Assembly: GCF_037042905.1 (NCBI RefSeq)
Contig: NC_087252.1
Span: forward strand, 27,225,494-27,289,493
Length of the DNA stretch: 64,000 nucleotides
DNA from: Lytechinus pictus
Lineage: Eukaryota; Echinodermata; Echinoidea; Temnopleuroida; Toxopneustidae
Direction: 5' to 3'
The position numbers were made by a program, and so were the translations under genes. Positions within the stretch are counted from its first letter, which is position 1, and each line of letters begins with the position of its first letter. Shown piece after piece: positions 1-12,172 of the stretch. The notes under the pieces are model-generated. The model searched no databases. It was not told where the DNA came from and saw only the letters and a list, made by a program, of their open reading frames with translations.

Positions 1-769
1 AGCCCGTGGAGTTGATCTATTACTCAGGTGTCGGCGGGGATGGTGCCAGAGCAGTTCGATATGAGCCTGGGGGTGGGGCAAGAAGACCAAGAGTGGGGCC
101 AATCTTTACACAGGGACTGAATATATTATTTCTTGTAAAGTGTAACTGTATTTTTAAAGGATTAATCACCACCCAGACCACTCTATCATTTTGATACTAT
201 TTTGCTTTCCATTTCTTCCTCTTCCCTTTTTTACTACTTCATGAAAGCATGGAGGCGGTCACCTCTCCCCGAGTAGCTTCTACCCTGGCTATTGGAACAT
301 GATTTAGAATAAACATCCAACGCGACCGAACATTGAGGTAAATGTTTGTTAAGGCCTACGTCTTTTATGTACAAACAATATTTACTTGGTCTTATACTTC
401 AGGGGACGGCCAGAATACGCAAATTTTCGAAACGTCATGGAATTACATTTTTTCGTGGTAAAATACAGAGTATCCGAAAGCAGATAAGATCTAGACAGGT
501 AAATGCGGAAATTATGCAAATCTTTATTTGCTACCGATGAAAATTAATGATTCCTAAAGATCACGAAGAATACAATACGGAAATGAGCAGCATAAAGGAA
601 ATAAAAAAACTATAATATTATTCAAAGGAAAAACAACCCTATGATATTATTTATTCATTGAATACATTTTTTCATTTCCAAATCGAGGCGTTGTCGTGAT
701 TTTTTAGGTTAAGTGGTTCACAGACTATTTCCTAATACCAATAGCATGACTTATTGGGTATGCCCATGA
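1..769. other. no recognisable gene or repeat
   Basis: AT-rich sequence. I see short unconnected open frames only, with no splice-flanked frame, tRNA box or inverted repeat. Confidence 0.5.
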
Positions 770-774
770 CTCTT

Positions 775-920
775 CAGGGGTCGCGGAAGCGAGGGGGGGG
801 GGGGGGGAGGGGGCTGAACCCCCCACTTTTTTCCAAAACCGTGTACAAAAACGTAAAAATGACAATGTGATTGTGGTTTTGGCGCAGCCCCCCACTTTGA
901 AAACCGTTCTGCGGCCCCTG
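775..920. mobile_element. short hAT-like MITE, copy 1
   Basis: A 146-bp non-coding element. It starts CAGGGGTCGCGGAAG and ends with the near complement GTTCTGCGGCCCCTG. The same pentamer CTCTT sits directly before (770-774) and after (921-925), so the target duplication appears to be 5 bp. The interior has a G-run and a segment shared with the copy at 27383. There is no coding capacity, so movement would need a transposase in trans. Confidence 0.75.
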
Positions 921-925
921 CTCTT

Positions 926-1986
926 AAAGTTTGAAAGTGATTTCGACCATAACATATCACCATAAATGAGTGCGATGGGGGCGTATGTTTTTCAATGCAT
1001 CTACGTCCATGTAGAGTATTCACCACATCATCGCTTCGCTCTCTCGCTTTCATATTATGTTATTGAACATTTCGATTTATTTTACACAGGCCGTTTGAAA
1101 AAAAGTTTCGTATGAATCATGGCAAGTTTGATAAATAGGGCATACGAATCATGAGCATTATCCCATAATGCTGCATTCTGAGCAGTGTAATTTAGTAATA
1201 TAATCCCACTTCAATGATAACACTTTAATTCACTACTCAATACATTCATATTCAATTTGCAATGATTATTTAACCTGGGGGCAAAAATGCTCTTTTTACT
1301 ATCAAACGTTGTAAGCTCTCCAAACAAATAATTATTTTAATTTCCTGTTCAACTAAGAGTTATTTATTTTAAAGACCAGTTATTCATGACACACAAGCAA
1401 GGACGAAGAACCACGCAAATGTTGATCACTTCGATCCTCCTCAAAACGGGAAATGAAAGTGATCGATCTTTGGGTATTTTTGGTTTAATCTAACGAAAAT
1501 GTGGTTTGCAGTGACATATCGCGAGTCCGAAAAATGCGTTGCATATTAAACGTAAATCTTTTAATCTGTTAAAGTTCCCTCTGTCCTTTTTTAAATAACT
1601 ATCACATCGCTTTTACACCTCTCTGGCAGCACTTGGATTTCTGATTTTTTCCCTTTTCTTTTAATTCCCATCATATAACAGCTGATAGTTGGTTAATTTA
1701 ATTAGTATTTCGTGACGGAACAGGATGCTATAAACGGTCGCCATTCATGAAACTTCGCGCATGATCAGGTGACCGCGACCACGTGACTGATCTCTGTTCT
1801 ATTTTTTGCAACAGGAAGGAAGTACTCGAGATCTTTGAAACGACGTGGCAAAATAGTCGCAGCTTTCTAAACAACATTCGGAAATTAGTTGCTGTTTAAT
1901 TTGTTATCATTATCAACTAGATAATTGGCGCCTCATAAATGCTACACATTATTCTCACTATTTTGTCATAACCCATTTCAATGTTA
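926..1986. other. unique-looking AT-rich stretch
   Basis: Nothing recognised: no coding frame with splice signals and no inverted repeat. Confidence 0.45.
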
Positions 1987-2224
1987 CACTGCAACATTCC
2001 GGTGTTGCTCTACTACCAGCCCGGAACCTATGTATGTCCACATCAGAGAAGTATTGAAACAACACCAGTTTGGAATCAAACCCATGCTGTTTTAATACTA
2101 ATTGGTGTTGTATAAACACCTATCTGGTGTTAGACCGAAACCAAACTGGTGTAGTTCAACACTTCTCTGGTGTGGACATATATAGATTCCGGGCTGGTGT
2201 TAAGTCAACACCGGTGTTTTTGCG
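1987..2224. mobile_element. palindromic MITE (GGTGTT family), copy 1
   Basis: The element opens with CACTGCAACATTCCGGTG. Internal arms read forward and then in reverse complement: a CAGCCCGGAACCTAT arm at 2018 is mirrored by ATAGATTCCGGGCTG near 2182. The word TTGGTGTT and its complement recur throughout. It is about 80-90% similar by eye to the copy at 3176. The right end has lost the terminal CAGTG. Confidence 0.8.
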
Positions 2225-3094
2225 GAGTAGGAGACCTGTGGTAAGCATGGCCGTGATGGCGGCGAAAGCAACACGGTCGTTTATATCATCTGTTCGAAGT
2301 GACGGAACGTCAATGGGGTCTATTAATAGCCAAGTGCCGATCAACCGGTCTGCGAACCCGCGTCATCGCAAGGCTAGCGATATTAACACAATATATAAAT
2401 GGTCCAAATAATAGATGAACCTGATTGAATTAAAATAATAAGATAATTCTCTTAGGGCTAAATAGGCGAGAGAGGGAAGGGGCGAGCACGCCTAATCCTT
2501 GTTGTTGGAAATCTAGCACAAAAATAGAGCACAACATTGGATACGATTAGGCCTTAACATTTTGAATTATCATAATAAATGATTAATTTTGTGAAAACGA
2601 AGTCATCTAAACCTACACTGTAAAAAATGAAGTGCTAATTTAGCACTTACAGTGCTTGTATAGTGACTGCACTACGAGTGCTGATTTTCTAGTTCACTGA
2701 AATTTAAACTAGAAAATCAGCACTCGTATTGCAGTCACTATACAAGCACTGTAAGTGCTTAATTAGCACTTCGTTTTTCACAGTGTATCACCGTTTAAAT
2801 GTTTGAATAGAGATATTATTTGTATCCAGATATTGGTTGATTTCAATTAGTTGCACTCGCTATATTGAACTCGACAGAATGATTGGAATTGTTTAAATTA
2901 GACGAATTGCTGAATTTGTTTTTTTATTTATCGAAAATCAAGACATTCGGTATTTCTTGTTGTTGCGACTGACAATAATGTTATTTTTGAGCAATAAATT
3001 ATATTTAATTTCAAAATCCCAGTAGGAAACTCGGTGATATCTTTCTTACCTTTAATCATGTCTTTTGAAACCATTTTTTTCCTCTCTTTTGCTC
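2156..3094 (-). CDS. weak candidate two-exon gene with exonised MITE
   Basis: On the - strand a TATAAAA motif (about 3127-3120) lies roughly 30 bp before position 3094. An ATG in strong context (seven A before ATGG, start about 3074) opens an eight-codon frame, MVSKDMIK, which ends at a consensus donor AAAG|GTAAGA near 3050. A phase-compatible acceptor at 2350 opens a 64-codon frame. That frame contains the hydrophobic run VAFAAITAMLTTGLLL and stops at 2156, inside the MITE, so the C-terminus would be transposon-derived. The acceptor has a poor pyrimidine tract. I do not recognise the product. Chance assembly is quite possible. Confidence 0.2.
2616..2785. mobile_element. near-perfect hairpin MITE with TA target duplication
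   Basis: Two arms of about 75 bp are almost exact complements around a short centre near 2700. The ends are CACTGTAAAAAA and TTTTTCACAGTG. TA flanks both sides (2614-2615 and 2786-2787), as expected of a Tc1/mariner-type insertion. Non-coding. Confidence 0.8.
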
Positions 3095-3175
3095 CTGTAT
3101 GCCCAAAGAAAAATAAATACTTTTTATATGAAAGGGGGGGGGGTGTTTATTTTGTGTTTTCTTTAAATCGACCCA

Positions 3176-3417
3176 CACTGCAAAAACTCTGGTGTTGATT
3201 TAACACCAGCCCGGAATCTATATATGTCCACACCAGAGAAGTATTGAAATAATACCAGTTTGGAATCAAACCGATACTGTTTTAATACAAATTGGTGTTG
3301 TATAAACACATATCTGGTGTAAGACCAAAACCAAACTGGTGTTGTTTAACACTTCTCTGGTGTGGACATATATAGATTCCGGGCTGGTGTTAAATCAACA
3401 CCGGAGTTTTTTCAGTG
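3176..3417. mobile_element. palindromic MITE (GGTGTT family), copy 2
   Basis: A full-length relative of the element at 1987. It starts CACTGCAAAAACTCTGG and ends CCGGAGTTTTTTCAGTG, with an internal inverted pair built from CACCAGCCCGGAATCTATA. No coding frame. Confidence 0.85.
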
Positions 3418-3457
3418 CACTTGAAATGCTCGATTGGTACCTACCTACACATTTTTT

Positions 3458-3720
3458 TATTGAAATTGAAATTGAAATGGTTTATTAAGAAAACTTCATC
3501 GCAGCCGAAGGCTGAATTGCGAAATTCTGTACAAGGTAAAATACAAAATATACAATAACAATGACTATTACAAAATGACATGTACAAGTAATAAAATAAA
3601 TGTTATATGTTGAAATTTAAGAAAGGAGAAGGGTAGAATAATTGTATACATGGGATAACAGTAATCTTGGATAATTGTAACCACAGTATAATTCTATGGG
3701 GATAAAGTCAGTAATTCATA
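3458..3720 (-). mobile_element. LINE 3' tail
   Basis: On the - strand this reads as a non-LTR retrotransposon 3' end: a GCCTTCGGCTGCGATG segment, then TTAATAAACC, then an (ATTTCA)n terminal repeat at 3458-3478. Only the tail is recognisable and the inner limit is uncertain. Confidence 0.6.
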
Positions 3721-4329
3721 TGCTTGCATGAATAAAATAAGAAACAGAAATTATAAACAATGGTATTTCTTTAAAGAATTGAAGATGAAATATAACTGTG
3801 CCGGAATAGGGGGAAAATGAAAAGGATGTCGATAAGGTTGGTAAATCTGCTTAAAGGGATTTTATCAATGAGGTATGTGTATTTCACCTGGCTTACACGG
3901 AAATAAGAGATATCATAAATCTAATGATTGATTAAATATTTTCTGGTTGTACATGTATAAACATGGAATTAGCATTTTAAACAATTATACCAAGATGGGA
4001 TAAAAGAACTATGCCCATTGGAAACTAGCAATGCTAGATGTGGTAAAAGTAATATTGAGCACATATATGTAAGTAAGCCTTATCATCATAGGATTGTGTT
4101 TGTATTATATTATAACTAGTCAATCATACATGCTCTAATTATTACACATTGTGAAGGCGGGTGAGCTCCTAAGAGACTTCTGATGAACCCTTCTAACTCT
4201 TACTTCTCCTCATTTCCTTGTCATTCAACTCTTCCTGCGCCACATCCGTAAATCAATCACTTCTTGTACTGTCATTTGTCCATTTAAAAGTTGACACCCC
4301 CTCATTTCACCAATTGTCTGAATATTCTT

Positions 4330-4420
4330 CTCCGACCTTTCTCAATACTAATATTTATGCGTGTATATTGAATAAGTACGGTGGTAAGACGCATCCCTGT
4401 TTGCCTCGTCTCCCCAACCG
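4330..4420 (-). pseudogene. LINE reverse transcriptase scrap
   Basis: The - strand translation contains KQGCVLPPYLFNIYT, matching the conserved (R)QGC.LSPYLFNIY motif of non-LTR reverse transcriptases. It is followed quickly by stops. This is a short dead fragment beside the hairpin at 4444. Confidence 0.6.
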
Positions 4421-4443
4421 AGAATGAAAAGTGTTTCAATTTG

Positions 4444-4656
4444 GTGATCAAAATAAGTCCCCCCCCCCCTAATTTTGGACAGTATCGATAAAGAAAGCGT
4501 TGAATATATGTTAAAATATATCCAAGCTTTCGTTATCAATATTGTCCAAAATTAGGGGGAAAACTTATTTTGGACAGTATTGATAACGAAAGCTTGAATA
4601 TATTTTAACATATATTTATTGATAACGAAAGCTTTGAATATAAACATATTTTGATC
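4444..4656. mobile_element. nested palindromic element
   Basis: The outer ends are TGATCAAAATA and TATTTTGATCA. Inside, TAATTTTGGACAGTAT is mirrored by ATTGTCCAAAATTA, and the words GATAACGAAAGC and GCTTTCGTTATC recur. Non-coding foldback. Confidence 0.65.
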
Positions 4657-5852
4657 ACATTGTTCCGCTCGGGGCTGGAAACACTGGTTTCATCAATATG
4701 GTTTGAAAAGTTGTCAGATCTGACAACTTTCCGTGATTTTTTATTGATTTGGACGCACAGCGCTCTGACTGTTAATATGGTAACTGTCGATAAAACATTC
4801 TACACGTGGTTTTATGAAACACTCATATGGAAAACATGGATTAGAACAACATTTGTATTCAATCCTGTATTAACCTCGTTTGTTCTTGTATTGATTTCAC
4901 CCGGCAGCAAAGGTGTTAAAGGTGCAGACATCTTACATCGGTGTCCACCACCGTGCCATACCGATTCCAATTATGTATAGACATACTTTTTACACAAGAG
5001 CCATATTTCATACATAATTGTTATATGTCAAAATGTCTTAAATGTATGGAATTAAAAGCAGCAGACATTTCAAGAAAAAAAGACACTATTTTGAACAACA
5101 AACTTCGTAGAGAAATGCACGAACCTCTGCCGTTTTTTGTTACTATTTTTACAGTCATCCTATGGGTACCATAATAATAATGAAAAAAGATCCTCTCTTG
5201 TTTTGCACTGTTGAGTATAAGGTAACGCGTCGCAACCTTTGTGGTTGCATAAATCTATCTTACATTGGCACCGGGATCAGACGGGGGGGGGGGGGGGTGA
5301 GGTGCAAATATAAGGATATTTCTTTTCAAAGTGCATGCCTGCATCGCTTTTGGGTATGTTACCTGGCCCCTCTATAAAAAGGTGCGGATATCAATGCATT
5401 TTGGATTCAAATTGATCACTATGTTCTTAGTCTATCGTAGAATTTCTAGCCATACTAAACAATTTGAAAGTTTGGGATTTGTCAAATAGGGCCTATCTCT
5501 ATGCGGTTGCGCATCGTTCATTAAAAAATAATTATCAGAAAATATCGGAGAAAAAAGACTGTTTTTTTTTTGTTATGTCAAGTTTCGTATGTACCTGATA
5601 TGAAGGGTATTCACACCTGGACGTATTGGACGTGTGGCCAGTCGTTTCCTCTTTTAAAATGATTACCTGATGTTAAACATTACATTCTTGGTGTCAAGAA
5701 ATGCATTCCCAATGACACAACATATCAAGAATTCAAAATTCGTTATACGAAGAACCATTAGTGTTGTTAATGGATATCAAGAAATTATATTAACAACGGC
5801 TTGTCATAGCCTCCGAACCCTACTGAAAAGGAAGCGCTGTCCTACGGTGTGT
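4657..5852. other. no recognised gene; G-run at 5282
   Basis: It holds a 109-codon open frame at 4651-4980 with no recognisable motif or splice context, plus a 15-16 bp poly-G run at 5282. Nothing else is supportable. Confidence 0.4.
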
Positions 5853-6084
5853 GCCACAGTGTGTTCACAGTGTGGAACACATTGTGAAATCACCTTCACA
5901 CTGTTAAATTTGAGTATTTCAGCAGTGCGAATCACATGATCACAAAGTTGACCGTGTGAATACGCTGTGAACAGTCACGCTATTGGGGTGTCCATAGTGT
6001 GAAAAAAAATCTTCACACCGTTGAATTTGAGCATAGTCCACTATGTGATCACATTGTGTGTGAAACTGTGTTTTTTTTCAGCTG
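5853..6084. mobile_element. CACAGTGTG-family MITE, copy 1
   Basis: Built from repeated CACAGTGTG and CACACTGTTAAATTTGAG words in both orientations, giving strong foldback potential. A second copy lies at 31311. No coding. Confidence 0.7.
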
Positions 6085-7074
6085 GGAACGTCGGTATACG
6101 GTGTGGCTGCCCCCTTAGAGGGGAATTCAATTTCTCATTTCGAACGATTAGTCTGACTTCACGATGCAGAGACCCATAAAACGCAAATCCTTTATTTTTA
6201 GCAGCGAACACCAAGTAATTTCCGCGTAGATCCGAATATTTTTCTGCAGGAGGCTACGGGCGAGACTCATTCAATGTCATTTGTGGTTTTATGGTTTTCG
6301 CTGCTTCATCAAACACGCCACATCCCTCTGGATTACCTGTACGTCAATGACGTCAGAGGTCCTCATTGAACTCATCGTATTAAGACGACGTTTAGTACGG
6401 GTCATGTGATTGCAGTGTGAAGATGAGTGGCCTGCCGTGGTTTTGATGAACACCGAAATTGCCCTCAGGCCGTTTATGTTGGATAAAGTTTGGAAACAGG
6501 AACCCCAAAAGACATCGACGTTATCGTCATTTAACAAAATAATTTTCTGATATTTTTTTTCAACCTTAACCCAATCTCGCCTTTCACCATCCGCTTATGC
6601 GCTTATGCTATAGTCACATCAACGAAACCGACTCTAAAATAGACTGACAGCACGCGAACGTTGATCCAATCGAACATTTATACTCTACCAGTTTCAAATT
6701 TGCTAAAAATGGATACTTGGAATGATTAATTGCAAGTGATCTTTTTGCAACTATGGACGGAGATCTCCTGACAAGGAAGGGGAAGGGTGGGGGAGGGGGT
6801 GTTTCCGCTCAAATGTTGGATGATTGTCGCCCCTTTCCCCCACGGGACCAAAAAATCTTACGAAATCGCCAAACCAAGCATGCTTGCAAAACTCCGATAT
6901 CTCTCATGTCTGGGTCGCCGAATGTGACGTCAGAGTCCCCCCCCCCCAGACTTACATCACCATACATATAGCTTCTTGATACACGTATGTTGAAAACAAT
7001 ACTACACATGTGCTACCCGAGCCATACAACCACCCACACCCACACAAACCCACACCTTCCAAAACACACCTCAC
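6085..7074. other. unassigned stretch with CRE palindrome
   Basis: It contains an 82-codon - strand frame (6289-6537) of no recognised family and a perfect TGACGTCA palindrome at about 6348-6355. Near 6780 and 6940 are G-run and C-run segments like the cores of the degenerate hAT elements elsewhere, but I found no termini. There is no gene I can support. Confidence 0.35.
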
Positions 7075-7230
7075 CGACTTTCGCCTTCCAACAAACCACA
7101 AATTCAATTTTCGACTTATGAATAAACAAGGTAACATTCGTTATGGTGAGCATAAGTTACACAGAAAGATCTCCTAGCAAGCTTGGTGTACCCCGACTAC
7201 GAATCAATAAGAAATGACCCATGACTCTTT
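7075..7230 (+). repeat. left arm of a long inverted pair
   Basis: About 155 bp starting near CGCCTTCCAACAAACC and containing AACAAGGTAACATTCG. It reappears in reverse complement at 8707-8866 with roughly 80% identity by eye. The 1.5-kb interval holds a microsatellite and two SINEs. Confidence 0.6.
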
Positions 7231-7740
7231 TCGACATCTTTAGATATAAAAGGTGGCATGATGTGAATGCACTAAAACAATTCTACCAGTCTCACACCAA
7301 ACCCACACCCACACCCTTTTCGCCACGCACAAACCCATATGGATCTGGTTTCACCGATGTAAATGTTACCACCACTGTGTTATTACGGTGAAACAAGGAA
7401 GCGTGTGAAATATCAATCGAATTGAGTTATATATTTTTATCTCATTTCCAGGTACACATTATACTCGAAACAATAGTCATATTCAGTACATTGAAAATAA
7501 TCATCATATCATATCCAACGTACAACATCTAAGTAAAAAAAACAAAACACACACACACAAAGGGAAAGAATACCAGCTAATGCCTGGGGATTATAAGAAA
7601 ATAAAGTTTCTGTTAAAAGACTCACCTCCTTAGCGGGTGCTAAAAAGAACACTAAGATTAGAATACAGTTCAACAAATAACAAATAAACAAATAAAAATT
7701 ACATTTGAAGACATAATTCGCAAATGCAGGTTTAAAGGAA

Positions 7741-7800
7741 AGAAAGAAAGGAAGAAAGAAAGAAAGAAAGAAAGAGAGAAAAAGAAAGAAATAAAGAAAG
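7741..7800. repeat. (GAAA)n microsatellite
   Basis: Imperfect AAAG repeats interrupted by single-base changes. Confidence 0.85.
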
Positions 7801-8055
7801 TGATTGAATGCACCTTGAGCAGAATTATTTTAGAAAAAGATATGACCCTATAATTACATTCAGAGATTAAGCTTAATACATGTAATATGATAAGACCATG
7901 CATTGCCAAGACTAGAGATATTCATCGTACTGAATTCAGTACAAACTAGGGAAAATGTCGATAAAATATTCAAAATGTTGAAAGCGCCGCACCACTTGCA
8001 TCCAATGGAAGCTTTCTCAGAACCAGGCAGTCGATGACATGCAATTACTTAATAC

Positions 8056-8290
8056 GGTCGTGTGGTCCAGTGGTTATAGAGCACTGGACTTATAACCGTA
8101 AGGTTGTGAGTTCGAATCCGCGCTCTGCCATTGTCTCCAATTTGATCAAAAGACCCGAGAGTAACTTCTGTCGTCTATGGTCAGCCATTGTGACTAATTA
8201 AACTTAAACGTAAAATGTTGGTAATTGGTTATGCACCAGCTTGGCATTATACCAGCAAGAAGCTGTCCTGCTGAGCTCCAACGAGAGTTA
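8056..8290 (+). mobile_element. tRNA-derived SINE (TAT-anticodon head)
   Basis: The head 8056-8130 looks like a tRNA: A-box-like GTGGTCCAGTGG, an anticodon loop CTTATAA (anticodon TAT at 8091-8093), and a B box GAGTTCGAATCC at about 8107. The acceptor and T stems pair poorly, so this is not a working tRNA gene. A non-tRNA body follows and runs into the next SINE. Confidence 0.6.
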
Positions 8291-8309
8291 CAATAACAGA
8301 GGAGGAGGA

Positions 8310-8664
8310 GCCGTGGTGTAGTGGTTCTGACTCTCGCCTTGTAAACAGAGGGTCGTGTGTTCGAATCCAACCGCGGTTCTGGCGTCAATTGGCAAGGCGT
8401 TAATCCACACTTTGCCACTCTCGACCCAGGTGCTAAATGGGTACCCGGTAGGATGTGAAAGTCATTGTAGCTTGTCTAGTAATGTAGTGTGCTTCACTGG
8501 CGACTGACTGGTATACTCCCCAGGGAGTGGAGGATGTACACACATTGTGTGCGGGAATGACTGATTGAATCCGTTGACAGGGGTAATAATATGTCTATAA
8601 AGCGCTTAGACACGTCGTTCTGATGTATTAAGCGCTACATAAAAGCGGATTATTATTATTATTA
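8310..8664 (+). mobile_element. tRNA-derived SINE (TGT-anticodon head)
   Basis: A full-length SINE. The A-box-like GTGGTGTAGTGG is followed by a loop CTTGTAA (Thr-type TGT anticodon, 8340-8342) and B box GTGTTCGAATCC at about 8357. The body contains CACCCAGG-like and GGGTACCCGGTAGG words shared with the SINEs at 26612 and 48253. It ends AGCGCTACATAAAAGCGG and an (ATT)n tail. Confidence 0.85.
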
Positions 8665-8706
8665 ACAGAAACAGAATAATTTGTTGCATCATCTATTTCT
8701 CTTATT

Positions 8707-8866
8707 TCAAAAGGTTGAAAAGAGTAATGGGCACATTTCCTATCTTGTAGTCGGGGTTGGCCAAGAGCCATTTCTCTGTAACTTATGCTGACCATAACGA
8801 ATGTTACCTTGTTTATTCGGAAGACCAAAATTGAATTTGTGGTTTTGTTGGAAGGCAAATGTCTTC
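8707..8866 (-). repeat. right arm of the 7075 inverted pair
   Basis: Reverse complement of 7075-7230, including CGAATGTTACCTTGTTTATTC. The two arms could be termini of one large non-autonomous element that has since received two SINEs. Confidence 0.6.
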
Positions 8867-10440
8867 TCGGCCTTTACAAGCTATCCGTTCATGACGTCAT
8901 CCCATGTAACGAGTTGAGCTTGAAAGGGCTGGTGGTGAGAATAAATTAACCCTTCGTCTATACAGAAAGGGCCCTGTATGCACCATGATAAATTACACAA
9001 TTTAGTCCAAAGTGTCGGCGATGACCAATTATATATTAATGAGGTTTCCTAAAGAAATAGGGGACTTTTACTTAAAATGAGGACAAATGGAAAGAGGTGT
9101 TTATTCAAAATCTTGTTCCACATCCATACAAAAAATATTGTACTTCAAAAATAAAAATAATTACAATTAAATCCAAAATGAAAAGAAAATAGAGCGGATA
9201 TCCATATTATTTTCTGCTGTTTTTCTTATAATGGTTATGTCAGCTTTTGTTTTGTCGCTTATTATTTGTTCTATTTTTTTTGTAGTTTACCAATTAATTC
9301 TGACGAAGGCCAACCTAGTGCAAATGATTTTTTTAATATAATTGTTTAACAATTCGACAACGGATAGTCAATATTTGATGCATGTTGAAAATGTATTGCG
9401 CCACCTAGAGTTTGAATACCTTTCTGGTTCTCCATAGCGATAGCACCACCGGTGAAACTGACTCCAGAGCCCAGTAACAGACTACTTGCTAATTTGAAAG
9501 AAACGTTCTGATTGGTTTCTAGTCAGTCTACTTAGCAAAATGCGCATGCAACGATGATCTTGATAGGCCATTTCATTTAGCGATTGATTGCTACCCTTTG
9601 TTTTGCGGGGCCCCGAACGTCAGCGAGGACGTTATTTTCATTGGTATTGGTCGGTTTGTCTATAGTTTTTATGGGCACAATGCACGATGGGACAGAATCT
9701 TTAATAGTGCGTCTTCATGCAAACGACAACACTCTTACACTGTTCCACTCTTTTTCACTTAGAGTAGCAATCATTATAAATATGTATGTTTTTATTGTAA
9801 ATATATTTTCCCCGATTTCGCTTAGATAAGTCCTTTGATGAAATTGGTCCCAGTCTAAAAGCAGATTCATCTGTTTTAAAGATGTATACTTTGTGTTGAG
9901 AATGATATTTTGTGGACATGGATGAAAACGTTTATTTCAGTGGTTGATTGATTCGTGAACCATTGTGTTTGGGTGGAAATTATACCCTTTAAAGGAACGA
10001 GATTTCTGCCAGGTGGTGAATTACCTGAACTCAATTTTCATAATAGTTCAGTGAATACAATGTAATAATTAGATGCCCTCTTACGACACTCGTTAGAGTA
10101 CAGCTGATCCCCCAGATAGCAGGGCTAGTATGTTTTGATTCTTGTAACTTCTCAACTCAAATTTAATCAAAAACATTCATCACGGTCATAGTTCTATTTC
10201 TAGGAGTTGTGGTCATTAACGAATAGACCCTAAAACCATTTTTACAACATACTGAAAAAAGGGTGACATTCGTATCCCTGAGGGAGAGAGGTGTGGCTAA
10301 GTTGTTAAATCGCGGTAGAGCCCGTGGGTTGACCACACGAAAATCTCTATCTAGGAATAACCAATCACTTGGAAGCCATTGTACGCTCTTATATCCTTTA
10401 CCCTCGCAAAGAACATCCTGGGGAAAATCAAACCCCAAAT
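8867..10440. other. no recognised gene
   Basis: Unique-looking AT-rich DNA. Short frames at 9584 and 10163 lack motifs or splice context. An NRF1-like TGCGCATGCA occurs near 9540. Confidence 0.4.
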
Positions 10441-10668
10441 AAATATATAAATAAAAAAATAATAATAATGATAATAATAATAATATAAATAATATACGAT
10501 TTGTATAGCGCACGTATCCACCTTGCTAGGTGCTCAAGGCGCTCCTATATTACCCCGGCTAAGCTAGTCTACCGATTCTGGTGCGCACAGCTTTAATGAT
10601 AATAATAATAGTAATAACAGTGATGATGGTGATAATAATAATACTAATACTAATAATAAATAAATGAA

Positions 10669-10731
<63 letters not shown>

Positions 10732-10840
10732 ATACATTAATAAATAAATGAATAACTAAATAAATAAACAAATAAATGAATAAATAAATAAATAAAAAAT
10801 ATATGAATAAAAAAAAAATAATAATAATAAATAAAAAATG
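10441..10840. repeat. SINE tail and long (TAAA)n microsatellite
   Basis: TATAGCGCACGTATCCACC and CTCAAGGCGCTC (10505-10545) resemble the conserved 3' tail of a SINE. They are followed by (AAT)n and a 150-bp (TAAA)n array at about 10655-10800. The array creates a Leu/Phe/Ile-only open frame on the - strand that is not a gene. Confidence 0.8.
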
Positions 10841-11040
10841 AGAAGGGGCTGAGATTGTTACAGTATTAATGTGTAAAATTTTCGGCAATCATATGGGATA
10901 TACTCCAGTAATAAGGTCGTTAATTTTGTTTGTTTGTTTTATTTTATTTCTGCGTTCACAATACATTATCAAAAAGTATTTACATTGTTTGCAATATATA
11001 AACCAATCCATAATGTTTACAACATAAACATAATAATTAG

Positions 11041-11130
11041 AGAAAAAAAATGGTTTGGGTATATATACTTCACATTACATAAATAGAAAAAAAAATGATT
11101 TGGGCATATACTTCACATTAGGATGATAAT
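11041..11130 (+). repeat. short tandem duplication
   Basis: Two successive copies of a segment containing TTTGGGTATATA and CTTCACATTA, each led by a poly-A run. Confidence 0.6.
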
Positions 11131-11207
11131 AAAAAGCAGCATAAACAAATGAACGCAGGAGACCGCCATCGTGAGCGGTTAAGCTTGTAGTTGATGGCGG
11201 CCTCTTT

Positions 11208-11380
11208 TTTTGCCCAATATTGGACCTCAATTGTTTGGCCCATTACGTCACTGATTCCTCATATCTTCCTGCTCCCACATGCAAAATCAAAAAATCGTTT
11301 CACTCGACCCCCTTTTCTTCCTTCCTTATTAACTAACTTCATTGCTCTGCTCCCGTCTATTTCTCTTTCTCTCTAATTGT
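11208..11380 (+). repeat. direct repeat, copy 1
   Basis: About 165 bp with CTCAATTGTTTGGCCCATTA and TTCATTGCTCTGCTCCCGTC. It is nearly repeated at 11995-12172. The type of element is unknown. Confidence 0.7.
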
Positions 11381-11994
11381 CATGTTCTTTGCCTTATCCT
11401 TCAACAGAAATGTGCCCGTATTTGAAATGAACTTCTATTCACAAGATTGAAAACACTTCAGATAATTAATGAATCGTTAATGAAATCTACTTTTCTTTGA
11501 TAATGACCCCCATCAAGCGCAGTTATTTTGTGGATGTCAAATGCCAGATTTTATTGTAGTTAACTTCATTATGGTCTACCTATGTCATTTTATAGGTATT
11601 TTGATAAAAAAATATTTTCTCACGGAAATGTTAAATTCTCGTTATATTTTACTACATTTCCTTAATAATATCTTCTTGCTCTCATTGCTTTTTGATCCTC
11701 ATTCTTTTTTCTCTCCCTTTCTTTCTCACAGTGGTATACAGATAGCGGGGTCGCCTTGTGGCTATGCCCCCCCCCCCAAAAAAAAAAAAAGTTTCACGAC
11801 AAAGAAAAAAGGAGAAAAAAAAGAAAAGGAAAGGATAAGATACATAAGGCAATTTTCAAAATATTATTATTATTTGTCTGGCGTCGGCCTGTGTCTGGGA
11901 GTCGAAAAGCGAGCTGAATCAATGTGACCCACATGTCTCTAAGAAGGTTTTGCTCATTCGCTTCTCTCGCTCACAGCTTGTTACAAATTTTTCC

Positions 11995-12172
11995 CAATAT
12001 TCTTATGTCTTGAATCTCAATTGTTTGGCTCATTACGTCACTGCTTCGTCATATCTTCCTGCATCCCACGTGCAAAATCAAAACTCGTTTCACTCGACCC
12101 CATTTTCTTCCTTCCTTATTAACTAACTTCATTGCTCTGCTCCCGTCTACTTCTCTTTCTCTCTATATCAAA
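11995..12172 (+). repeat. direct repeat, copy 2
   Basis: Partner of 11208-11380, in the same orientation and about 780 bp away. The intervening DNA has C- and A-runs and no gene. Confidence 0.7.

Noticed and set aside
7509..7730. Signal-peptide-like first exon ending at GAG|GTGAGT on the - strand
   Set aside because: The hydrophobic frame has no ATG; its only start is TTG and no upstream ATG is in frame.
8056..8130. Functional tRNA gene
   Set aside because: A and B boxes are present but the acceptor and T stems mispair, and a SINE body follows.
10559..10888. 109-codon - strand frame of Leu/Phe/Ile
   Set aside because: It is the translation of a (TAAA)n microsatellite.
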